A DNA stretch of 64,000 nucleotides, from positions 188,173,355-188,237,354 of the forward strand of contig CM035413.1 in assembly GCA_020310875.1 (NCBI GenBank). Direction: 5' to 3'. This DNA comes from Ceratopteris richardii. Lineage: Eukaryota; Streptophyta; Polypodiopsida; Polypodiales; Pteridaceae. A model generated the notes under the pieces. The model had not been told where the DNA came from, did no database searches, and saw nothing but the letters and a program-made list of their open reading frames with translations. A program made the position numbers and the translations under genes. This document shows positions 38,772 through 49,145 of the stretch, piece after piece (within the stretch, counting starts at the first letter, position 1; each line of letters begins with the position of its first letter).

Positions 38772-40442
38772 ACTGAAGGCTTGTGTGCAAGAAGCTTCAA
38801 TGGAAGCTTAAGTCACAAGCGGTGAATGTATAGGTCAACACCTCTCAACAACTATTCAATATTTTGGACATAACTCAAGTTACAAAGCTTGGATTGGTGT
38901 GTTTTAAAGTTCTGCACATTGTTGACATAGAGGACTACAAATTTGCATGATGGAACAATACCTGCTTTGGAGTTCTAAGTCACCGAAAATTCAAAAAATG
39001 CAAACTGATGCAGAAGATGAATCTATAATCACTTGGACAATAGGTTTGTTTCTGGGCTGTAACTTGAGTTTTACAGGTCAGATTCAAGCGATTCAAGATG
39101 TTGTGCATGGCCTAAAAATGAACCGTGTATCAGTGTTGTAGATGAGGGTGAAATTAAATACAAATGCTTGTTTTCTGTATATCTTGAGATACGCACCTCG
39201 AATTGAGGTGTTCTATATATCGTTACATAGCCAAGATAGATTTCTTGAAGTATTTTGAAGAGAAAAATCCAAATTCATAGGTTATCATCTCTAAAATAGC
39301 AAAACACAAAGCAACATATTTTCACCATAAGAACCCTAATTTCTTTTGGAGGTTCATTTTGTTGTCGAACTTCTTTGAGAGAGATTTTTTGGTGTATGAG
39401 CTCTTATTTTGAGAGATTGAAGGCATTATCCATGTATGTTCAATGTGGTAGCTCCTTCATATGAGAGTAGAGCATGATCTTTTCATGTGTTTTGCATGTG
39501 AGATGACATTGTGGTATAGATTTTTTTGAGGTTTATGTCATCATGAGTTTGATCATAGCATTGTCAGTGGATGTATAGTGGCATTGTTGTCTCTATCTCA
39601 TTTATGTCACTTGGATATGGCTTAGCTTGCTACTTGTACATATTTTATGAGAGTTGATTTTGGATCTTGGCTAGTGTTCGTATTTTTGTTTTCTATGCAG
39701 GTACATGGTCCAGATTGGAATCTCAGTTGCACATCTGTTTGTCACCCTAATTGGCTATTATTTTAGCATATGGACATTGATTTGATATCCATTTGCCAAT
39801 GTGATTCTTGGCATGTTTGGATGGTGGTTCCCACATGGTTATTTTGGTTCAGAGTCCATTTTACAAAGGAGATGCTGCTGAAATTTTGTCAGCTTTTATG
39901 CTAGAAGAGTAGTCTAGTAGATCCTTTATGCATGTGTGATAGCTTTGGATCATTGCTTATTTCCATTTACTTGGACTTAGTCATTGGTTATTGGTGACAG
40001 ATTAGACCATCTTCCAGGATTCATTCTTGAGTGGGAGGTGTATCACCATTGTATTGGCTTGTATTGCCACTAATTTTTGGCATGTGTATTTGCCATTATC
40101 TTTGGTTGGATTAGTGATAGGTCGTGATAGGTTACTTATTATTCTTTTGTTATTGATTATCTTGTTTGATTGCTCAGTTTACAAGGGATACTCTGTCAAA
40201 ATTTTTCCAGTATTCTTTCACATCTACTTGGATAGTTTGGAGACTTGGTGAGCAAGCTTATGCTCATGGTTTTTTGTGCATGCTAGATGCATGGTTATGT
40301 GACATGTGGTTCACATGGTTTTTCTTCTCTAGTGAGATATATGTGATTGAGTTATGCATATGGATATGCAGACGTGACCCTATTGAGGATAGAGTATTAT
40401 TTCTAGTCTCTTGTTACATTTCTAGTCTCTTGGATTGCCAAC
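38772..40442 (+). other. COP-5 long leader, no gene recognised
   Basis: About 1.7 kb between the primer site and the gag-like start, much longer than in the other copia elements here. Short open frames at 38947-39141, 40027-40251 and 40166-40462 show no domain. It may contain a decayed insertion. Confidence 0.45.
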
Positions 40443-41176
40443 ATGGTGTCTTCTCGATTTGATGGCACTGACTTTTTGAGATGGAAAGCTCAGATGTGGC
40501 ATACATTGCTTCATGCAGGGTTACATATGTATGTGCATAAAGATGTGCAAAGGCCTCGTTATATGCCCCACAATGTATGGATGGATATGGATGCATTGGC
40601 TATAGTCACTATCCGATTACAACTTCTGGGTTCTATATATGAGTCTGTTATGTATGAGGAGACGAGTAGTGCATTATGGTAGAGACTACATGATATGTAT
40701 GCGAGCCGATTGACTCATGTAAGACATAGATCACATTGATGACTTTGATGTTGGCATTGTGGTCATGACGGCCATATTCAATGATGTTTCTTGAGGAGGA
40801 TGCATTGATGACAAAGATATGCATGTGATGCAAATCAGGTAGTGGTTTCAAGAGAGTCTATGGAGTTGATTATGCTAGTGATGGTGATATCACTTTCTCC
40901 TATGGTTCATCTCAAGATTCCTCTTGTTCATTGGATAGCACACATATGGCTTGGTTGCTTGATGCATTAGTCAATTTTCATGTTACTCCACATCGCAAGT
41001 GGTTTTATCGATTCTCAGGTAAGAGTTGTGGATGTTTGCACTTGCCTGATCATACAACATATGACATTGAGGATGTAGGAGATGTATGCCTTATGCTACC
41101 TAATGGAGCATCACTTATACCCATACATGTATGCTATGTGCCTTCATTCCCTATGAGCTTGATTTCAGTTAGTTAG
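40443..41176 (+). pseudogene. COP-5 gag and protease remnant
   Basis: The frame from ATG 40443 reads MVSSRFDGTDFLRWKAQMW and DALAIVTIRLQLLGSIYE, the amino-terminal block of copia gag. It stops at TAG 40681. A second frame (40931-41176) reads HVTPHRKWFYRFSGKSCG, YDIEDVGDVC, LMLPNGAS and VCYVPSFPMSLISV, the copia protease and following strand order. The active-site DSG is replaced (LLDALVN), so the protease could not work. Integrase and RT are gone. OTA-2 sequence begins at 41439. Confidence 0.7.
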
Positions 41177-41438
41177 TTATAGGAGAGAAAATGTTATGCA
41201 TTCCTTGGTGATCATCATTTTGAGTTGTAGTTGGGATAGCTTATGCTTGTCATAGGTGCCAAGATTAGGCACAGGTATCCACTATAGGTACTTCTTGTGA
41301 GAGACAGTCTCATCTCAGTGGGAGTTTAGTCTTATGTGCAATGTGAGACTCGTCATGTCTCATTTTGTCTACCTACACATAGGTTTATTGACATTCATGA
41401 TGCACATGTATGACAAGATTCAGATGCTCATATGGATG

Positions 41439-42077
41439 TGTTGCTCTAGCACAATGGTAAGTACCCCGTTAAGAAGCTTCACCTCCTTAATTGTCAATCT
41501 GCGGAAGAGATAGGAGTGATATGAAGATCGTGAATGTGAGATGAAGTGAGAGTGAAGGTGAGAAGCACAAAGATGCACACACACATACACACACACTACG
41601 AAGAGACAACCAAGACACAATAGAAGGTGAGAAATTAGCTCTATTGCTCAAGAACACTATTACAAGCTCAAAATAACTCTAAGCTCAAACAAGCTAACCT
41701 CAAAAATGAGCTCTCTAGCTCTTTTTATAGTTTCTAGACTAGTTTTGACCGGTTTCACATCTAGTGACCGGCATAGTTAAAAAATAGGTCCTAGATGCTA
41801 TTTGAAAGGGTAAACGGTGTCTAAAAATAACGAAAATTGATACGCTTGTTCTACCTAAGCTCCTCAAGCTTGAGGACTCCTCGGCTTGCACAAAATGGAG
41901 CTATGGATTACAAAATGGGGTTTTCTATGTTACATATGTTACAATAGTGATAAAAATCACTGTTGGAGGTTTTTGGAAAGTATTTGAAAACATAATTCTT
42001 TGAAAAAAGATTTGACTGGCTCCCTGCTCCGTCGTTACATGCTTCCGTGTCTTCTATGCCTCTGGCTGCTTCCAACA
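41439..42077 (-). repeat. OTA-2 3' LTR
   Basis: Minus-strand LTR of 639 bp, TGTTGGAAGCAG ... TAGAGCAACA, alignable with the OTA-1 LTR throughout. Shared parts include the GGAAGCATG start region, TAGTGATTTTTATCACTA-like core, the TTTGTGCAAGCC block, TATA motif, AGAGAGCTCATTTTTGAGGTTAGCTTG and the CCATTGTGCTAGAG end. Divergence from OTA-1 is substantial, so the two elements are not recent sisters. Confidence 0.85.
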
Positions 42078-43306
42078 CCCCCCTCCCTCTCGCTTCTGTC
42101 GTCCCTGACAGAACCTTGTTGTGAGGTCTGCCGGATATAGTTCTGTAGGAGGTCTTGAGCGAGGGTGTGCTCGGAGATACGAATGCCTCGAGCCAGATCG
42201 GCCTCGAGTTTCTCCCAGTCTATTGGTTGTGGTTCTTCTGGTGGCGGGAGCTGATAGTGTGTGGAATAGACCATTCGTTCGCAGGCAAATAAGTGTAATA
42301 AATGTGTAGGTCTGCTTATGAATACCTCTGAATGGTAATCCCAGAAGCCGGTTGTGAACATCTCTTCGAACGTCTGCTTGTAGCACGCCGGTAGGTACTT
42401 TATTCTGCAATGCCAGGCATAACACACCCGTAGCGATGGCGCTGTACTCATATCATATACTAGATCAAAATTGCCATGCTCAAAGCCCGGGGTGTTTACA
42501 TGAGGTGCCTTGACACGTCGGAAGACTTTAAAAATCATTTGCATCATGTCAAAGATTTTGACAGTCATGTGCGCCGCTATATCGTCCATATGCTTTAGTC
42601 GAGGGAGCCAGTGGCGAATTGTAGCCATCATGTAGCCTACAGTTGGTAACTCGATGGGTGGCTTAAAATAGGGGTAATTCAACCAGTCCTGGCACTGCTT
42701 ATTGTTTTGTACCTTAATAGCAAAGGCAGTCCAGGAGCGGCGTCGTGGTACTGGTCCCCAACATGGGTTGTACTTTAAATGCAAAGGTGCCTTTACCCAT
42801 GTACTCATCATTTCTGGATACTTCTGTAGTAAATCTTTGCACCACTCTGGTTGATAGATCTCTCCTTGTTGCGCATCAAGTGGTAGATCGTCCTCCTCGA
42901 ATTGAGTCGCATGCGATGGTTTCTTACCGGTTTCTTTCTCAATGGCTAATTGGTATTCGGCCATTAACATAAAATACGGTTTATACTGTAGCTCATGCCT
43001 AGATATGTATCGTCGCGGGGCCAAATGAGCAAAGAATGGAGATTGTAAAATTCGTTCTTCTATCATCGCCATGGCATGTAATTGTGCCTCTACTCTAGCT
43101 GAGTGCGTTATCCCAAGTTCTTCAATTGTCTTCATCCACGCGGGGGTCAGGAGTTCGTAAGTCATCTGGCCGTCGGCCGTGACGCGTCCGCCTGGGATGG
43201 GTTGTGGCTCGTATGCCTCTTCAAACGTTTCCTCCACCGGTAGCTGGTAGCTCAGGTGGGGAATCTGGCCTTGGTGGTGCTTCATATACTGCGATCCTTG
43301 ATTCAA
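42035..43306 (-). CDS. OTA-2 extra ORF, C-terminal domain of unknown function
   Basis: Open minus-strand frame of 423 codons with normal protein composition and no family that I recognise. It is rich in aromatic and Trp residues (PAWMKTIEELGI, WCKDLLQKYPEMMSTWV, FGFWDYHSEVF-like stretches), has no Cys/His cluster and no membrane segment. The first 85 bases overlap the end of the coiled-coil frame (43221-44129) in a +1 relation. The likely true join is near 43221-43250, so the ATG-like start at 43306 is doubtful. The frame reads through the purine tract and stops 43 bases inside the 3' LTR. Position and strand make it part of an extra OTA-2 product downstream of pol. Confidence 0.55.
   Translation of the reverse strand: MNQGSQYMKHHQGQIPHLSYQLPVEETFEEAYEPQPIPGGRVTADGQMTYELLTPAWMKTIEELGITHSARVEAQLHAMAMIEERILQSPFFAHLAPRRYISRHELQYKPYFMLMAEYQLAIEKETGKKPSHATQFEEDDLPLDAQQGEIYQPEWCKDLLQKYPEMMSTWVKAPLHLKYNPCWGPVPRRRSWTAFAIKVQNNKQCQDWLNYPYFKPPIELPTVGYMMATIRHWLPRLKHMDDIAAHMTVKIFDMMQMIFKVFRRVKAPHVNTPGFEHGNFDLVYDMSTAPSLRVCYAWHCRIKYLPACYKQTFEEMFTTGFWDYHSEVFISRPTHLLHLFACERMVYSTHYQLPPPEEPQPIDWEKLEADLARGIRISEHTLAQDLLQNYIRQTSQQGSVRDDRSEREGGVGSSQRHRRHGSM
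42078..42093 (-). promoter_or_regulatory. OTA-2 polypurine tract
   Basis: On the minus strand AGAGGGAGGGGGG runs into the LTR start TGTTGGAAG. It shows that 41439-42077 is a 3' LTR and that the coding sequence to the right (42035-45944) belongs inside OTA-2. Confidence 0.8.
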
Positions 43307-44129
43307 GGTTTGATACCTGGGCCCTTAATGCGTTGAGTTCCTCTAAGACGTCAGGAGAGGGTTCCACAGGTGCTGGTATGTCGGGGTGTGCCGGTGCTCG
43401 TAACTGGAGTAATTTATGATCTTCTTTGAGTTTTTGTAACTCCTCATTCATGCGATCGTATTCATCTAGTAGCCTTACATGATCTTCTAGCAGCATCCTC
43501 ATCGAGTCTGAGGGAATGGCTTTGAACCGGCTAGGACTGAGTGGTTGGTCTGGATGGTCTAGGGCTGCTTCTAAGTTTTCGCGATTCTGGTCCTGTAAGC
43601 GCTGGTTTTCTTCCTTTGCTGTTGCTAGATGTCTTCTGAGTAAGCCCATATTTCTCATTAGCGTTGCGTTGCGCATTGTCTGGGCTCTTAATAAGTTATC
43701 CAGGTCAGCAGTGGCTTCTTTGGTCTTTTCTTCGCTTTCTAGTTCCAATTTGTGATATGCCTCGCGTAATTCCTGGTATCGGTTGTTCAGAGAGGCATTC
43801 TCAATAGACAATAAATTAAGCTGCGATTGTAAGTCAGTGGTTGTCCTCTGCAGCTGCTGGTAATTATCGCCAAGAGATGTGAACTCATCTCTTACTTGCG
43901 TCATACACATGAACATCTGTCGGAATGCATTATCTATAGTGGGTGATAGTATTAATGGGGTGCTAAATGAAGATGCAGTGGATGTAGATGCAACGGGAAC
44001 GGGGAATGGGGGTGGGAAGGTGGATGCTGTGGTGATTGTTGAAAATTGTGATGTTCCTAAATATGTTTGTGCTGTGAGTGAAGTGAGTGATGGTGCAGTG
44101 GGTGGTGAGATGTCCATGTCATTGGACAT
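43221..44129 (-). CDS. OTA-2 extra ORF, coiled-coil part
   Basis: Open minus-strand frame of 302 codons. A Ser/Thr/Pro-rich start (to about residue 60) is followed by a long heptad-patterned segment at about 70-210 (LQSQLNLLSIENASLNNRYQ and LLRRHLATAKEENQRLQDQN) and a second short coil (VLEELNALRAQVSNLESRI, about 265-285) before the stop. The pattern predicts a self-associating coiled coil. It lies in the same frame as 44565-45944 but is separated by a frame-shifted proline-rich stretch. No known family is recognised. It ends GTT TGA, where a +1 shift would enter the 42035-43306 frame. Confidence 0.6.
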   Translation of the reverse strand: MSNDMDISPPTAPSLTSLTAQTYLGTSQFSTITTASTFPPPFPVPVASTSTASSFSTPLILSPTIDNAFRQMFMCMTQVRDEFTSLGDNYQQLQRTTTDLQSQLNLLSIENASLNNRYQELREAYHKLELESEEKTKEATADLDNLLRAQTMRNATLMRNMGLLRRHLATAKEENQRLQDQNRENLEAALDHPDQPLSPSRFKAIPSDSMRMLLEDHVRLLDEYDRMNEELQKLKEDHKLLQLRAPAHPDIPAPVEPSPDVLEELNALRAQVSNLESRIAVYEAPPRPDSPPELPATGGGNV

Positions 44130-44620
44130 GTCCAGTGCGGTGACGTGAATATGGGTGTGATCGTGGGTGCTTGTGCTGGTGTAAATACGGGATTTACAAA
44201 GGTTGAGGAGTAATTTACAGGGGGGCTGGCTGGAGCAGCTTGGTGAAAAGGGGAAAAAGGGGTTACAGTGGGTCGGGGAGGTGAGACTGGGGAGAAGGTT
44301 AGGGGCGGTGGGAATGGAAAAAGGGGTCTTGGAGTTGTGGGGAAAGATGGAAGAGATGGATGGAGGAATGGGTTGGATAGAAAGGTGGGTGTATGAGGGG
44401 GTAGACTAAGTCTAATGGGTGCAGGAATTGTGGGGTGAGTGGTCGTAAAGACGATTTCTGCTACGCCACCGTCAAATGAAGATGTTGGTCTGGGGGAAGG
44501 AGGGTGAAGAGGGGAGGCTGGATGGACGGGCGGTGATGGAGGAGCGGTTGGGGTGGTCGGTACTTCAGTGACTACTGAGGTATGTACAGTTGTAGCGCGG
44601 GGTGGGGAGTCTACAAGGAT
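44130..44620 (-). pseudogene. OTA-2 extra ORF, proline-rich linker (frame-shifted)
   Basis: On the minus strand, from about 44610 to 44135, one frame encodes an almost uninterrupted Pro/Ser/Thr-rich segment (VVTEVPTTPTAPPSPPVHP, then VFTTTHPTIPAP and FPTTPRPLFPFPPP). It lies out of frame with both neighbours, so two small indels, one at each end, are needed to connect it. It looks like a disordered linker between the upstream domain and the coiled coil. Confidence 0.5.
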
Positions 44621-45944
44621 GGGCTACCAACGAACTTTCGGGGACGAGGCGTGCCTCCCTGGCTTGTTCTGAAGACTGTGCTCCTGTTGGTACACGAATG
44701 TATTCACCGGGCTTTGAAAGTAGTCGTACTCTGCGGGGGTCAAACTGTGGTAGTGGCTTTCTTTGCAAGTACCTAAGTGCTTCGTTGGAGCCTACTGATT
44801 TGACTAACTCTCTGAATCCTTTGATGTATGCATCTTCGAATCCGCATGTGACAAGTTCTTGTTCTATTATTGCTTGACTCTCTTCCTCTGTCAGCTTTTT
44901 GCGTGCCCAAACTCTTTCCATAGTTCTATACAACTTCTTAATAGCCAGTGTGTAAGCTGCTGCTTCGTAAGTTTCATCTTCATGGGTACTTGTATCACCA
45001 TGTGTGTCTGTTTGTTGGCCTTGGCCATCTGTCTGTTCATGTTCTTGGGATTCGTGAGTGCCCTAGCTGGCTTCGTCATCGCCTTCGTCGTCATCGGTTG
45101 CTGTTGTTTTGTCATCAGAGCTAGACACAATCTGTCCTTGTGGCTGATCCCTAGGTGTGGTAGGGTAGCTAGGCCTTTCAAATTCTTGAGAAAACAATTA
45201 TCCTTCTGAAAACTGGAACTCATTGGAGAATGCATCGGGCATCTCAAAATCAAAAGTTGGATCCAGTGGTGCTGTTTGTTCTGCTTCTAAATGGGGTATT
45301 GGAAAAGAGAACGCTTCCGCACCAATAGTGGTCGGAAGTTCTGCTGCCGTGGTGATAGGTTCTGTGGTTGTGGCTGCTTGGGGTGCAACAGTACTGGTGG
45401 TGCCCTCTGGCATAACTGGTCTTGATAACCGGATACGAATTGGTGGTACCGTGGGAGGAGCTGCCGTCGGTGACTGCTCTGGAGATGGTTGTGGCGAGGG
45501 TGATTCTGGGACTTGTAAGCACGGGATAGTGCCTCTCATCCGCTTTCCGGCTCTGCCTTTGCTAGACTTTCTAGCCTTCTTAGTGGTCCCTTTGAAATCT
45601 TTCAATTCCTCACTAGTCATGGCACGCTCAATCGATAAATCATACGCCAAGCACATATATATAATTCTCGTAAGCGCACAGCATCCATTGATGACTTTCT
45701 TTCGTTCCCATCTATGTTGTGCCAAATAGAGCTGATCAATTATCCAGCTAGCTAGATCAACCGTTTGAGGTCCAATACATGCTAAGTATAATTGTTGGGT
45801 CCTAACTCTGGTGTCTCGAGGAGTCCCCTCACTTTTGGGGGCTTGCAGCACAGAATTCGAGGAAGCCTTTCTGAGACGAGCGCGAGCACGGAGATCGATG
45901 CCTTCTCTGAACCGCCCAGCCACGTACCTCTCTCTCGATTTCAT
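44565..45944 (-). pseudogene. OTA-2 extra ORF, upstream domain with two stops
   Basis: A single minus-strand frame of about 460 codons, broken by TAA at 45198-45200 and TAG near 45067. Residues 45-120 from 45944 (QQLYLACIGPQTVDLASWII, then KKVINGCCALTRIIYMCLAY) form a helical block that recalls the helical core of plant-transposon ORF1-like proteins (the putative plant transposon protein group, PF20167), though I cannot test this. A basic patch (KKARKSSKGRAGKRMRG) and a Pro/Thr/Ser-rich part follow. Then come an acidic stretch (DDKTTATDDDEGDDEAS) and a Lys/Glu helix (AIKKLYRTMERVWARKKLTEEE). The start is unclear because CHR-1 sequence joins near 45960; the amino-terminal part may lie at 58333 beyond CHR-1. 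Confidence 0.5.
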
Positions 45945-45966
45945 ACTCCTTAATTGGAGTAACTAA

Positions 45967-46072
45967 TGTGGCATCTCACATGAGTGCCACATGGCACTCA
46001 TGTGAGTGCCCTTCTAGTGGAGCCCAAGAGATGGTTCACACCATCTCTTCTATAGAGACTCCCTTCATAACA
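45967..46072 (-). repeat. CHR-1 3' end: possible short LTR or U3 remnant with two perfect hairpins
   Basis: On the minus strand the CHR-1 coding end is followed by a purine tract (46073-46085, AAGGGGAAGGAAA) and then TGTTATGAAGGG, the expected LTR start. The TG...CA-bounded stretch is only 106 bp (45967-46072). It contains inverted repeats with 15-bp arms (45975-45989/45992-46006) and 10-bp arms (46026-46035/46040-46049). No matching copy was found on the 5' side of CHR-1, so the LTR is either truncated here or incompletely recognised. Confidence 0.4.
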
Positions 46073-46211
46073 TTTCCTTCCCCTTAACTCCATTTTTGTC
46101 CTCAAAATGGTATTGGAAGGTCTATGAATCAAGAGGGTGGTACTCCCACTATATCCCCATGTATATAAATACATGGTCCTGTCTCCGTGTTGTTTCCCCA
46201 TATCCTTCCCC

Positions 46212-49133
46212 TTAAGAAAACTCTTGGGAAGGTAAACTGAAACTGGGAAACCGTCTTTGTATGGTGCTAACCCGCTCCCATGTGGCACTATCTTCTGAAC
46301 TATCTTTCCACTTTACTAGACACTCTTTATACAAGTGACTCCTCGTCCGTTTCTCTCGAGTGCGTAGTATGCTCTCTGGCTCATGTGGAATAGATTGAAC
46401 AGAAATAGGTTCTACTACCTCACTATCTGGAATGAGGTTGTCAGATTCACCCAGCCTTTTCTTAAGCCGGCTAACATGAAAAACTCGATGGATTTGACTA
46501 TTCTCTGGAAGTTGGAGCTGGTAAGCCATCTTTCCTATTCTCTTAAGTATTTGGAAAGGTCCACAATACCTAGGAGATAATTTTGGACAAGGTCCCGTCT
46601 TCAGGGTTTCAGACCTAGATGGAACTCTAAGATAGACTTGCTCTCCTACCTCAAAGTTGATATCTCTTCTCTGAGGGTCAGCATAGGCTCTAGCCCTATC
46701 CTGAGCTTTCCTAATGCTGTCCTTAGCAAGTCTAAGCATATCATCAATTTCTTCCAAGAAGTCCTTTGCAGCTTGAACTTTTTCATTCTGCAAGCCAACT
46801 GCATAAGGAGCCCTTGGCTGAAACCCATACATAAGCATAAATGGACTATGCCCAGTGGAAGAGTGCTTGGCACTGTTATATGCAAACTCTACTATAGGTA
46901 AGTACTCTTCCCAATTAGTTTTCCTTTCATTCACATATGCTCGAAGCATATCCTCTAGGATTTGGTTAACCCTTTCTGTTTGCCCATCCGACTGTGGATG
47001 CTCGGCCGTACTCATGCTAAGCTTTGTATCCAGCCTTTTGAAGACCGCTCTCCAAAAGTGGCTAGTAAACTTCCTATCCCGATCAGAAACTATGTCTAAA
47101 GGAAGACCATATAACCGGTATAGGTTCTCTACAAAGAGTCTAGCCAACTCAGGTGTCTTTACTGTAGTATGTGTTGGAATAAACCTAGCCATTTTGGTTA
47201 ACCTATCCACAATTACCCAGACCGAGTCGTGCCCTCTCTGTGTCTTAGGTAAACCGACTATAAAGTCCATGGAGATACTTTCCCACTTCCCATTAGGAAT
47301 ATCCAATGGGTGGAGTAGTCCTCCAATCCTCAACCTCTCAGCTTTGTTGATCTGGCATTTATTGCACTTAAGCACATACTCTAGGACGTCCTTATGAAGT
47401 CCAGGCCAATAAAACTGCCTCTTAACAAGATCATAAGTCTTGTTAACTCCTGGGTGTCCCGCACTAGGTGTGTCATGACACTCATATAAAATATGCCATC
47501 TCATCTCAGTATCTCTAGGGACACACACCTTACCTTTATATAACAGATATCCATCTTGGACACTGTAATTCTTCCACTTGAATCCTTCTTGAGTACCCGT
47601 CGATACTCTATCCTCATTGGAAACCCGTATATCACGATCCCCATTCTCTATGGCTTCCCAAATCTCGGAATATGCAGGATCAAGCCTACATTTCCCTTTA
47701 ATAGACTCAAGTAGCTCACTAGTGATCTGAGTAAAACTCAGTCCATTGAGCATAGGCATGCGGCTAAGTGAATCAGCCACCACATTAAACTTTCCCTTCC
47801 TATACCTAAGCTCATAATCAAACTCTTGAAGGGTCTCTGCCCATCGGGCCTTACGACCTTTAAGGTCTGTTTGATTAGAGAGCCACTTAATGCTCTCTTG
47901 ATCAAACACTATCGTAACTTTGGCACCATATAAATAATGACGCCACTTTTTCAAAGCATGGACTATTGCATACAACTCCTTCTCATAGACGGAGTAATTC
48001 TTTTGAGCCGGTCCTAGTTTCTTGCTCTCAAAAGCTAATGGTCGACCATCTTGTACTAAAACCGCTCCTATAGCAAAATCACTCGCGTCAGTCTCAACCA
48101 CAAATGGTTTATTGGGATCTGCTATATGTAAAAGTGGAGCTGTAGCAATTGCTACCTTCAACTTTTCCATACTTTGCTTCTGTTCGTCTCCCCAATGAAA
48201 GGCTTTCCCTTTCCCTTTAAGCTGTTCCGTCATCGGGACAGCAATTTTGGCATAGTTCTTAATGAATCTTCGATAGAAACCTGATAAACCTAGGAAGATC
48301 TGCAGCTCCTCCAGGTTCCGTGGATGTGGCCATTCCATAATAGCCCTTACTTTTTCAGGATCCATCTGGATTCCATCTTTGGAGACTATATGCCCAAGGT
48401 ACCTAACCTCTGTCTTGAAAAATTCACACTTTGACTCCTTAGCAAAGAGCGAATTTTCCCTTAGCACTTGAAATACTTTTCTCAAGTGTTCCAAGTGCTC
48501 CTGTTCTGATGCACTATAGATCAGAATGTCATCTAAAAAGTCTACTACAAAGTGTCCTAGATAAGGCCGTAAAACACTATTCAAGAGTTTCATGAAAGTG
48601 GCAGGAGCATTGGTGAGACCAAAAGGCATCACCAAAAACTCATAATGCCCATATCTAGTCCTAAATGAAGTCTTAGGGACATCCTCTGCCCTAATTCTAA
48701 TCTGATGATATCCTGATCTAAGGTCAAGCTTGGTAAAATACCTAGCTTGATGTAACTGATCAAATAGATCTTCCAATCTAGGCATTGGAAATCTATTTTT
48801 GATAGTTACCTTATTAAGTGCTCTATAATCTATACATAGTCTCATAGAGCCATCTTTCTTTTTAACTAGGAGCATTGGCGATGCCCATGGTGAGTTACTA
48901 GGTTTGATGAAGCCTTTATCTAAATAATCCTGCAATTGCTTCTCAACCTCCTCATGCTGAGAAACACTAAGCCTATAAGGTGGTCTACAAATAGGGTTAG
49001 TGTTAATAACAACTTCTATGGCATGGTCAATGTCCCCTCTCTCAGGTGGTAGCCCTCTAGGTAAGTCAGTGGGAAAAACATCTCTGTATTCAAACATAAG
49101 ATCCTTAAAACTTTTAACTACACACTCTTGCAA
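46212..49133 (-). CDS. pol: CHR-1 pol: RT, RNase H, integrase, chromodomain
   Basis: Open minus-strand frame of 973 codons, the 3' two thirds of a chromovirus (Ty3/gypsy) polyprotein. RT spans about 10-260 ([34 protein letters not shown] and the catalytic FLDD near 200). RNase H follows at about 340-460 ([19 protein letters not shown]). The integrase H2C2 finger (HPGVNK ... CNKCQ) lies near 575-620. The core has D (SMDFIVGLP), D (SDRDRKFTS) and E (GQTERVNQI). The C-terminus has GPF-like [15 protein letters not shown] and a chromodomain-like end ([20 protein letters not shown]), which in this group tethers integration to modified histone H3. Upstream, the frame is cut at 49145 by COP-1; the protease continues at 55574. 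All catalytic motifs are present. Confidence 0.9.
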   Translation of the reverse strand: MQECVVKSFKDLMFEYRDVFPTDLPRGLPPERGDIDHAIEVVINTNPICRPPYRLSVSQHEEVEKQLQDYLDKGFIKPSNSPWASPMLLVKKKDGSMRLCIDYRALNKVTIKNRFPMPRLEDLFDQLHQARYFTKLDLRSGYHQIRIRAEDVPKTSFRTRYGHYEFLVMPFGLTNAPATFMKLLNSVLRPYLGHFVVDFLDDILIYSASEQEHLEHLRKVFQVLRENSLFAKESKCEFFKTEVRYLGHIVSKDGIQMDPEKVRAIMEWPHPRNLEELQIFLGLSGFYRRFIKNYAKIAVPMTEQLKGKGKAFHWGDEQKQSMEKLKVAIATAPLLHIADPNKPFVVETDASDFAIGAVLVQDGRPLAFESKKLGPAQKNYSVYEKELYAIVHALKKWRHYLYGAKVTIVFDQESIKWLSNQTDLKGRKARWAETLQEFDYELRYRKGKFNVVADSLSRMPMLNGLSFTQITSELLESIKGKCRLDPAYSEIWEAIENGDRDIRVSNEDRVSTGTQEGFKWKNYSVQDGYLLYKGKVCVPRDTEMRWHILYECHDTPSAGHPGVNKTYDLVKRQFYWPGLHKDVLEYVLKCNKCQINKAERLRIGGLLHPLDIPNGKWESISMDFIVGLPKTQRGHDSVWVIVDRLTKMARFIPTHTTVKTPELARLFVENLYRLYGLPLDIVSDRDRKFTSHFWRAVFKRLDTKLSMSTAEHPQSDGQTERVNQILEDMLRAYVNERKTNWEEYLPIVEFAYNSAKHSSTGHSPFMLMYGFQPRAPYAVGLQNEKVQAAKDFLEEIDDMLRLAKDSIRKAQDRARAYADPQRRDINFEVGEQVYLRVPSRSETLKTGPCPKLSPRYCGPFQILKRIGKMAYQLQLPENSQIHRVFHVSRLKKRLGESDNLIPDSEVVEPISVQSIPHEPESILRTREKRTRSHLYKECLVKWKDSSEDSATWERVSTIQRRFPSFSLPSQEFS

Positions 49134-49145
49134 AAAAGAATAGTA

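Noticed and set aside
45223..45729. 168-codon plus-strand Gly/Val-rich frame
   Set aside because: Antisense shadow of the Pro/Thr/Ser-rich part of the 44565-45944 minus-strand frame.
46855..47397. 180-codon plus-strand frame
   Set aside because: Antisense to the CHR-1 integrase, whose catalytic motifs are clear on the minus strand.
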